A DNA stretch of 10,939 nucleotides from JAWXVE01 sp044425555 (GTDB lineage Bacteria > Bacillota > Clostridia > Lachnospirales > Lachnospiraceae). The stretch is taken from positions 1 to 10,939 of the forward strand of contig JAWXVF010000088.1 of assembly GCA_044425555.1 (NCBI GenBank). The letters are read 5' to 3'. Shown one piece after another: positions 1 through 5,337 of the stretch (its first letter is position 1; every line of letters starts with the position of its first letter). The notes below the pieces were generated by a model. It saw only the letters and a list, made by a program, of their open reading frames with translations, searched no databases and was not told the origin of the DNA. The position numbers and the translations under genes were made by a program.

Positions 1-830
1 AACCAGTAGAACAAGCACAACCAGTAGAACAAGCACAACCAGTAGAGCAAGTTCAACCAGTAGTGCAAGTTCAACCAGTAGTGCAAGTTCAACCAGTAGA
101 ACAAGCACAACCAGTAGTGCAAGCTACAGAGTATGTGGAACAAGCGAAGGAAATAGCAGTAAGTTCGTGGAGTATGGCAAAAGATATGTTACTAGCACCT
201 GATAAAGGGATTCGTTCGTGTGTAAAGGAAGCAAATAAGGAATTATCATTAGCTTTAATAGGAGTACAAGCAGTCTTAACGAGTGTATTTGCTCTGTTAA
301 TGACAAGGCAGGTGGAAACAGTATTGATGGAGTCTGGGTTGTGGAGAGGACAAAATGCTATTTTTTCAAGTAGTGGTGTTTTGATGACAACAGCAATTGC
401 TTCTATTGCAGTATCCGCCGTTTTATTTGGTCTTATATATGGGATTAATTCTATGTTACAATTGGAGTTTTCTACGAATCAATTGTTAGCAGCAATTAGT
501 ACAAGAAGTGTTGGGACGTCTTTATTAATTGTAGTAGCCATTGGATTATCTTATGTAGATACGAGAATTGGAATAGGGATCTTTTATTCTAGTGGTTTAT
601 TAGGCTTCTATTTCTTAGAAAGTGCTGTGAAGCCATATATGAAAGAGCGAAAAGCAATGATGCCTTATATAATGTATGGAGTAACTATTCTTATGGTAGT
701 AATTGGCTGGTTTGCAGTAAAAGAAGGATTTCCTTATTATTTTACAGAAGAAGCGAAAACGGGTTATGAAAGTGTTGTAGAGCAGTTAATGAATCCATTT
801 GGTGGATTTACTGGAGTATTTTTTAAGTAG
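1..830 (+). CDS. Multi-pass membrane protein with PVEQAQ repeats, 5' truncated
   Basis: The reading frame is open from the left edge (first full codon at 3) to the TAG at 828-830, so the true start lies outside the window. The GTG at 63 is inside the repeat and is not a credible start. The visible N-terminal part is about seven copies of a PVEQAQ/PVVQVQ hexapeptide. A short amphipathic stretch follows, then about five hydrophobic segments. Counting from the codon at 63, these are residues 61-80, 107-128, 149-164, 169-187 and 199-219. The layout of a flexible Gln/Pro/Val linker ahead of a Yip1-like multi-span domain resembles clostridial proteins that begin with a zinc ribbon, but the zinc ribbon would lie upstream, so this is only a guess. 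The 52-aa membrane peptide gene begins 19 nt downstream and is probably in the same transcript. No enzymatic motif is visible and the function is unknown. Confidence 0.8.
   Translation, partial: PVEQAQPVEQAQPVEQVQPVVQVQPVVQVQPVEQAQPVVQATEYVEQAKEIAVSSWSMAKDMLLAPDKGIRSCVKEANKELSLALIGVQAVLTSVFALLMTRQVETVLMESGLWRGQNAIFSSSGVLMTTAIASIAVSAVLFGLIYGINSMLQLEFSTNQLLAAISTRSVGTSLLIVVAIGLSYVDTRIGIGIFYSSGLLGFYFLESAVKPYMKERKAMMPYIMYGVTILMVVIGWFAVKEGFPYYFTEEAKTGYESVVEQLMNPFGGFTGVFFK
3..128 (+). repeat. 18-bp tandem repeat, about 7 copies, in frame
   Basis: Direct repeats of period 18 (unit CCAGTAGAACAAGCACAA and variants) start at 3, 21, 39, 57, 75, 93 and 111, the last one degenerate. Each unit encodes six residues of the PVEQAQ type. 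Two variants are interspersed, gaacaagcacaa (PVEQAQ) and gtgcaagttcaa (PVVQVQ), which suggests duplication or conversion within the array. The array touches the left edge, so its real length is unknown. Confidence 0.95.
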
Positions 831-849
831 GGATTTCTATAGGGGAGAG

Positions 850-1008
850 ATGAATTATATGTTAAAAATAATTATAGTATTGATCATTGCCTATTTGGGC
901 ATTAAGTGGGTAGGTGATTGGACAGCAGAAGCGAATGCGGTTCCAATTGATAAATTAGTTGAGATCATATGGACGGATGGAGAGAGTCTTAGTGGATTGA
1001 ATGGATAA
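850..1008 (+). CDS. Small single-span membrane protein, 52 aa
   Basis: The product is a short ORF starting MNYMLKIIIVLI. It has one hydrophobic segment at about residues 4-20 and then an acidic tail with several Asp and Glu. I place the start at the ATG at 850, or possibly the ATG at 859, because AGGGGAG lies at 841-847. That is 2 nt from the first ATG and 11 nt from the second, neither an ideal spacing. An in-frame upstream start would overlap the preceding gene and has no better ribosome binding site. The gene follows the multi-span membrane protein by 19 nt and is followed by a terminator 18 nt after its stop, so the two appear to form the end of one operon. I do not recognise the family. 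It may be a small accessory subunit of the upstream protein, which is inference from position only. Confidence 0.6.
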   Translation: MNYMLKIIIVLIIAYLGIKWVGDWTAEANAVPIDKLVEIIWTDGESLSGLNG

Positions 1009-1026
1009 TATATAGTACTAATAAGG

Positions 1027-1057
1027 AAAGAGATGCCTAGCATCTCTTTTGATTTTT
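1027..1057 (+). terminator. Intrinsic terminator after the small membrane protein gene
   Basis: A perfect 10-bp stem (1027-1036 AAAGAGATGC with 1040-1049 GCATCTCTTT) closes a 3-nt loop and is followed by TGATTTTT at 1050-1057. It lies 18 nt past the stop at 1008. Read on the minus strand the same hairpin has only a weak T-rich tail, so service to the convergent Rpn gene is possible but uncertain. Confidence 0.8.
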
Positions 1058-1151
1058 GGACGCAGAATTATTTACGCCCTCTGCTCTCTTTTTTAGACTC
1101 TGATTTCTATAGATAGTATACACTTTATAAAAGATATTTAGAGCTTACTAT

Positions 1152-1547
1152 TTACAAATCGACAAGTTCTTTTAACAATCGATTCTTAAAATCTTCGTCT
1201 AATGAGATACGCTCTAAATCTTGAAATCGCTTTTGTAAAATGAGGATTTCGTATAATTGTTTTTCTTGAGTGATTTTTGTAATTGCAATGTCTTGTTGTG
1301 AAAGTTTGTCTTCTTGTTGTGAAAGTTTGTCTTTTTGTTGTGAAAGTTTGTATTCACTTTGCGAAAGTTCGTCTTTTTGTTGCGAAAGTTTATCTTTTTG
1401 TTGTACTAATTTCTCTGCTTGCTCTTTTATCTCATCTTTTTGTTGCAAAAGTATAAGCTCTTGTTCTGCAACTAATTCCTCTCTTTCTCTTATGTGCTGT
1501 TTCACTAAATTATCGTCCATTATTCTAATTTGTTCATAAAACAACAT
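1152..1547 (-). CDS. Possible intragenic short product of the Rpn gene (coiled-coil tail, 131 aa)
   Basis: Within the nuclease gene, the in-frame ATG at 1547-1545 (residue 271) is preceded by a perfect AGGAGG at 1561-1556 with an 8-nt spacer. A second in-frame ATG lies at 1553-1551 but is only 2 nt from the AGGAGG. Translation from 1547 gives 131 residues that contain the whole heptad-repeat coiled coil and none of the nuclease core. Work on E. coli Rpn proteins reported that a short protein made from an internal start inhibits the full-length toxic nuclease, and this arrangement fits that model. Two TACAAT hexamers on the minus strand (1592-1587 and 1581-1576) could be -10 elements, but matching -35 boxes are poor. 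The AGGAGG also simply encodes part of Gln-Glu-Glu-Met, so chance is possible. Confidence 0.42.
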   Translation of the reverse strand: MLFYEQIRIMDDNLVKQHIREREELVAEQELILLQQKDEIKEQAEKLVQQKDKLSQQKDELSQSEYKLSQQKDKLSQQEDKLSQQDIAITKITQEKQLYEILILQKRFQDLERISLDEDFKNRLLKELVDL

Positions 1548-2357
1548 AATCATTTCCTCCTGACTGTTTAGAAACATTGTAACATCATTGTAGATACTTT
1601 GAAAGGTAAAATCTTTCGAAATTATATGTAACATATCTTTTGGAGTTTTGGTAAGCAAAAAAGCAAGCCATGTTTCTAATTTCGTCTGTAATGATGAATG
1701 TATTTTTTGAAATTTCCCTAGTTCCACAAAGGTATAATGTTGTAGCAACTCCAATTGTACTCCTGTATCAGACATTTGGTGAAAATGATGAATATAATCT
1801 TGTGTGTGTGTCTTAAAATAAGGATACTCTTTTTCTAAAATAACAATTGTATACACAGGCTTTACTTTGGTGTAATTGACTTCACTTTTTTGCTGCTCTT
1901 TTAGTGTTGCATATTGTCTTGTTAATAAATTGGCAGATAGAACTGCTCCTCGTTCTGGTGTAAATCCGTAGGATTCGCGTTGGATTTCCACATTTGCCAA
2001 GCTACCATCTTCTAGTCGTACTACAATATCTAAAATGATTTGCTTGGCATATTTCGTATCACGAATATTCTCTAGTGGAAGTGATTCTACTACCGTAACT
2101 TCTTTTTGTATTAATAAGGAGAGTAATTCGGATAATCGTTTTGGATGATAAGATGGATTGAAGATATGTTTAAAGAGTACATCAGATGTGATGTTTGGGA
2201 ATTCATTACCTTCATAGTAGGATTTGAATTTTAATTGTGCTGTTTCTGAAAGTTGCTTCCAAACAGTGGCAAGATGTTGATTTTCTGCTATAATGTGTAA
2301 AAATTCTTCATAACTAATAAGTTGTGGTATGTCTTTATCGTTCGAATCTTTGTTCAT
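1152..2357 (-). CDS. Rpn-family PD-(D/E)XK nuclease with C-terminal coiled coil, 401 aa
   Basis: This is an Rpn / PDDEXK_2-type nuclease, a family annotated either as transposase or as recombination-promoting nuclease. Residues 59-67 (SDVLFKHIF) match the usual N-terminal family block. Asp110 in ILDIVV and Glu124-Ile-Gln126 form the PD-(D/E)XK core, with Gln in the usual Lys position as is common in this family. RGAVLSANLLTRQY at 136-149 is the helix that follows. From about residue 285 the protein becomes a charged coiled coil with six KLSQQKD-type heptads at 316-357, ending in a short Leu-rich tail. The start at 2357 has AGGAAAGG on its strand about 9 nt upstream. The gene stands alone, with convergent plus-strand neighbours on the left and a divergent gene on the right. 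I see no terminal inverted repeats, so mobility is not supported. An internal start would yield the coiled coil alone. Confidence 0.88.
   Translation of the reverse strand: MNKDSNDKDIPQLISYEEFLHIIAENQHLATVWKQLSETAQLKFKSYYEGNEFPNITSDVLFKHIFNPSYHPKRLSELLSLLIQKEVTVVESLPLENIRDTKYAKQIILDIVVRLEDGSLANVEIQRESYGFTPERGAVLSANLLTRQYATLKEQQKSEVNYTKVKPVYTIVILEKEYPYFKTHTQDYIHHFHQMSDTGVQLELLQHYTFVELGKFQKIHSSLQTKLETWLAFLLTKTPKDMLHIISKDFTFQSIYNDVTMFLNSQEEMIMLFYEQIRIMDDNLVKQHIREREELVAEQELILLQQKDEIKEQAEKLVQQKDKLSQQKDELSQSEYKLSQQKDKLSQQEDKLSQQDIAITKITQEKQLYEILILQKRFQDLERISLDEDFKNRLLKELVDL
1291..1416 (-). repeat. 21-bp tandem repeat encoding coiled-coil heptads
   Basis: Period-21 direct repeats occupy 1291-1311, 1312-1332, 1333-1353, 1354-1374 and 1375-1395, with a degenerate sixth at 1396-1416. 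The first two units are identical. Each unit is exactly one heptad (KLSQQKD type) of the Rpn protein, so copy changes lengthen or shorten the coiled coil by whole heptads without a frameshift. Confidence 0.93.
1545..1561 (-). promoter_or_regulatory. Internal ribosome binding site and ATG in the Rpn gene
   Basis: On the minus strand AGGAGG (1561-1556) is followed by AAATGATT and then ATG (1547-1545), in frame with the nuclease gene. Its match and spacing are better than those of the main start at 2357. It marks a candidate second translation start for the C-terminal coiled coil. Confidence 0.5.
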
Positions 2358-2673
2358 ATGATAATTCCTTTCCTAGGTAAGATGTGAAGTTGTATTACAG
2401 GTTGATGTGATTTAGATAAAAGAAGAAAATACATATTTACATTAAATACGCATTTTATAGATTATGAAACACTTTTTTAGAAGAATTTTTTTGTTTTCAC
2501 TAAAAATATGCCTGAATTTACAATAACATATTTTTTAGAGAGTTTCAATATTTATTTTTTATGTGTATGTGTCAAGTAGATTACTTTATTTTGAGTTTAT
2601 AAAACATTGATATAGTAAAACTTAGATAGGAAAAAAGGATTATATAATACAAAATGAAAAGGAGAATATTAGT
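2358..2673. other. AT-rich divergent intergenic region
   Basis: This 316-bp stretch separates the Rpn gene (minus) from the HdeD-like gene (plus) and must hold both promoters. It is very AT-rich with several T runs. I see no coding ORF, tRNA or strong hairpin. For the plus-strand gene, a weak TTGAGT (2591-2596), 16 nt, TAGTAA (2613-2618) pair is possible. A TATAAT occurs at 2643-2648 but has no good -35 partner and leaves almost no leader. No convincing minus-strand promoter stands out. Confidence 0.5.
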
Positions 2674-3207
2674 ATGAAATTACTTGGAATGATTATAGGA
2701 GGGCTTGTTACCGCATTTGGACTTAGCATTATGTTTACACCTTTGAGGACGTATTTTTTATTGGGGTGGATTATTGGACTTGTTCTCTTATGTAATGGTG
2801 TATCTATGTTAGGTGATGGGTTAAGAAAGAGTGATCGTAGTCTAAGTAAAATTTTAGTAGGTACTGTTACAGCATTAATAGGCACAATATTATTAGTTTC
2901 AGACTTTCAACAGATTTTAACACAGATTATTATTGTTTACCTAGTGGCAGGTGGTATTTTGGTATCGGGTCTTATTGAATGTATCATAGGGTACGCATTG
3001 CTAAAAAATGATAGAAAAGGTGTTCTAGCTTTAATCATTGGAGCAACTTCTGTAGTAGTGGGTATTGCAGGTCTTGTGTTCCAAAATGCTACAGTTACGG
3101 TAATCGGTTTTATTGTAGGATACCATATTGTGCGAATAGGGCTTAATATCTTTTTGTTTGCTCGTAGCTTTAGCGTTACGGTGGAACCATTAGGAGATGT
3201 TTCGTAG
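2674..3207 (+). CDS. HdeD/DUF308-like six-span membrane protein, 177 aa
   Basis: The product is almost entirely hydrophobic, with about six membrane segments at residues 4-22, 29-47, 60-77, 83-108, 116-134 and 139-161. These fall into Gly-rich paired hairpins typical of DUF308/HdeD-like proteins. A short charged loop at 51-58 (RKSDRSLS) and another at 111-115 (KNDRK) separate the hairpins. In E. coli HdeD is linked to acid stress, but most clostridial members have no assigned function and transfer of that role is not justified. The ATG at 2674 has GGAG at 2661-2664 with a 9-nt spacer, and the length fits the family. It appears monocistronic. Its 3' side faces the convergent ABC operon with a long hairpin between them. 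Confidence 0.75.
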   Translation: MKLLGMIIGGLVTAFGLSIMFTPLRTYFLLGWIIGLVLLCNGVSMLGDGLRKSDRSLSKILVGTVTALIGTILLVSDFQQILTQIIIVYLVAGGILVSGLIECIIGYALLKNDRKGVLALIIGATSVVVGIAGLVFQNATVTVIGFIVGYHIVRIGLNIFLFARSFSVTVEPLGDVS

Positions 3208-3322
3208 AGTGATCAGGAATTATTTATGTTTGGTTTAGAAAAGACTGATATAGTAATGATTATAAGAGTATATCATTTGTACAAGTAAATTAAGAAATTT
3301 TATGGTTTGGATATGCTATTAT

Positions 3323-3367
3323 TCATCACCTTGATAAAATCAATGACAGATTCTATCAAGGTGATGA
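3323..3367 (-). repeat. Long hairpin between convergent genes, best formed by the minus-strand RNA
   Basis: A perfect 14-bp inverted repeat (3323-3336 TCATCACCTTGATA with 3354-3367) encloses 17 nt. On the minus-strand RNA the stem continues inward through one G-U pair and four Watson-Crick pairs (3349-3353 with 3337-3341), giving about 19 bp and a 7-nt loop. On the plus strand the corresponding pair is an A-C mismatch. No U run follows on either strand, so it is not a classic intrinsic terminator. It sits 84 nt past the stop of the ABC operon and 116 nt past the HdeD-like stop. It may protect the 3' end of the exporter transcript or contribute to termination. Confidence 0.7.
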
Positions 3368-3450
3368 TTCCCATAGTACTAAGGGAAATAGCTAGGTTTC
3401 AAGTTGTGATACCAATGCAAACAATCGTGTTGTAAAGGCGAAGTCTCAAC

Positions 3451-5337
3451 CTAAGAGGTCTTAGCAAACTGACTATTATATAGAGAAGCGTAAAATCCAT
3501 CTTGACTTAGTAAGTCGTTGTGTGTTCCTTGTTCAATAATATCCCCGTCTTTCATAACGAGAATTAAATCTGCATTACGAATCGTAGAGAGGCGATGTGC
3601 AATGACAAAGCTTGTTCGTCCTTCCATCAAATTATCCATAGCCTTTTGTATGAGAAGTTCGGTTCTCGTATCAATAGAGCTTGTGGCTTCGTCTAAGATA
3701 AGAATCTTAGGATCTGCTAAAATAGCACGAGCAATGGTAAGTAATTGTTTTTGACCTTGGGAGACATTGCTTGCTTCCTCATTTAATTTCATTTGGTAAC
3801 CATTTGGAAGTGTTCTAATAAAATGATTCGCTTGAGCCATAGTCGCAGCTCTTTCTACTTCTTCTTTGGTAGCATCCAACTTACCGTAACGTATGTTATC
3901 CTCTATAGAACCACCAAATAACCAAGTTTCTTGTAATACCATACCAAAGGATTGGCGAATTTCAGAACGGTTGTAATCTTTTAAATTATGCCCATCAATT
4001 AAAATAGCACCACTATTCACATCATAGAAACGCATAAGTAATTTAATCATAGTAGTTTTCCCTGCTCCTGTAGGGCCAACAATGGCAACTTTTTGTCCTG
4101 GTTGAATCGTTGCATTGAAATCATTTACAATAATCTTATCTTTTATATAACCAAAGTTAACGTTTTGAAACTCAACAGCTCCTTGTATTTGTGAAGCATC
4201 TATTGGATTCTCGCGTTCAGCCAATTCCTCTTGTTCTTCTAAGAATTCAAAGACACGTTCAGCTGCTGCAATAGTCTGTTGAATTACATTAGACATTTGG
4301 GATAATTGAGCAATTGGTTGGGTAAAGCTTTTCATATATTGAATAAAAGCTTGAATGTTACCAATGGTAATTCTTCCAATACTAGCATAATAACCACCTA
4401 CAATACAGATGACTACATAACTTAGATTTCCAATAAAGTTCATAAGAGGCATCATGAGTCCAGATAAAAAGTTGGCTTTCCATGCAGAATGGTATAAAAT
4501 ATTATTATTCTTTTGGAAAGTAACTTTGGCATCTTCTTCTCCATTAAATGCATGTACAATTGTATGACAACTATAGGTTTCTTCTGCAATTCCATTTACA
4601 AGACCTAGATACTTTTGCTGATTCTTAAAGTGTTTTTGTGATAATTTAGCAATGAGCATAATCACGAACATAGAAACAGGTAGGGAAATAAGGGTAATTA
4701 AAGTCATAGGAATACTAATGGTTAACATCATGATTGCGATCCCGATTAGGGAGGTTATGGAAGTAACAAATTGTGTAACGCTTTGATTTAACCCTTGATT
4801 AATGGTATCCACATCGTTGGTAAGCCTAGATAGAACATCACCAGTGGACACTCTATCATAATAAGAAAAAGGTAACTTAAATATTTTCTTATCAATATCA
4901 TTACGCAATTGAAAGGTAATGCGATTGGTAACGGTGCTCATAATTAATCCTTGTAAAAGAGAGAAGGAAGCACTGATAAGATATATAATAACTAGTGTTA
5001 TTAATATATTTCCAATAGCAGTAAAGTCAATTCCATCACTAGTGCCGGCTAGTTTACCCATCATTCCATTGAAGATTTCCGTAGTAGCATTTCCAAGAAT
5101 CTTAGGGCCTACAATAGAGAAGATGGTGGAACAAATGGCAACAATCATGACAATAAGGAGAGAGGCTTTATAACCACTAAGATACTGCATTAGTTTGCCA
5201 AAAGTTGCCTTAAAATTCTTAGGTTTTTCGCCAGGACCCATACCACCAGGTCCTGGTGGACCACCACCCATTGGACCTCTTCTACCAGGACCACCCATAG
5301 GTCGTTCTTGTGGTTTTTCGGAAGCTGTATTATGCAT
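3451..5337 (-). CDS. ABC exporter half-transporter, catalytically complete subunit, 628 aa
   Basis: This is an exporter-type ABC half-transporter with a membrane domain followed by an ATPase domain. After a Gly/Pro-rich cytoplasmic N-terminus (about residues 12-38), a six-span membrane domain covers about residues 55-345. The ATPase domain shows Walker A GPTGAGKTT at 421-429, Q-loop Gln469, ABC signature NVSQGQ at 524-529, Walker B ILILDE at 545-550 with catalytic Glu550, and switch His581. The signature reads SQGQ rather than SGGQ. With its partner encoded just upstream it should form a heterodimer. Its Walker A/B and His pair with the partner's intact SGGQ to make the working ATP site, while its altered signature faces the partner's defective site. 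The ATG at 5337 overlaps the upstream gene by 8 nt and has AAAGGAGG 9 nt before it, which supports translational coupling. The substrate is not predictable, though multidrug or peptide export is typical. Confidence 0.93.
   Translation of the reverse strand: MHNTASEKPQERPMGGPGRRGPMGGGPPGPGGMGPGEKPKNFKATFGKLMQYLSGYKASLLIVMIVAICSTIFSIVGPKILGNATTEIFNGMMGKLAGTSDGIDFTAIGNILITLVIIYLISASFSLLQGLIMSTVTNRITFQLRNDIDKKIFKLPFSYYDRVSTGDVLSRLTNDVDTINQGLNQSVTQFVTSITSLIGIAIMMLTISIPMTLITLISLPVSMFVIMLIAKLSQKHFKNQQKYLGLVNGIAEETYSCHTIVHAFNGEEDAKVTFQKNNNILYHSAWKANFLSGLMMPLMNFIGNLSYVVICIVGGYYASIGRITIGNIQAFIQYMKSFTQPIAQLSQMSNVIQQTIAAAERVFEFLEEQEELAERENPIDASQIQGAVEFQNVNFGYIKDKIIVNDFNATIQPGQKVAIVGPTGAGKTTMIKLLMRFYDVNSGAILIDGHNLKDYNRSEIRQSFGMVLQETWLFGGSIEDNIRYGKLDATKEEVERAATMAQANHFIRTLPNGYQMKLNEEASNVSQGQKQLLTIARAILADPKILILDEATSSIDTRTELLIQKAMDNLMEGRTSFVIAHRLSTIRNADLILVMKDGDIIEQGTHNDLLSQDGFYASLYNSQFAKTS

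Noticed and set aside
3..128. Short regular repeats that could be taken for a CRISPR array
   Set aside because: The 18-bp units are contiguous without spacers and lie in an open reading frame, so this is a coding minisatellite.
1062..1090. Second terminator (GCAGA / TCTGC then a T run)
   Set aside because: A 5-bp stem with a 13-nt loop is too weak, and the 10-bp hairpin just upstream already serves the transcript.
1270..1539. Plus-strand ORF rich in Cys-Cys-Glu-Ser repeats opposite the Rpn gene
   Set aside because: It is the antisense reading of the 21-bp heptad repeats. The periodicity explains both the open frame and the odd composition, and no ribosome binding site precedes it.
1152..2357. 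Insertion sequence, because the family is often labelled transposase
   Set aside because: No terminal inverted repeats or target duplications are visible around the gene. The Rpn label fits without mobility.
2640..2885. Minus-strand ORF overlapping the start of the HdeD-like gene
   Set aside because: It is antisense to a clear membrane protein with a good ribosome binding site, and it has no start context of its own.
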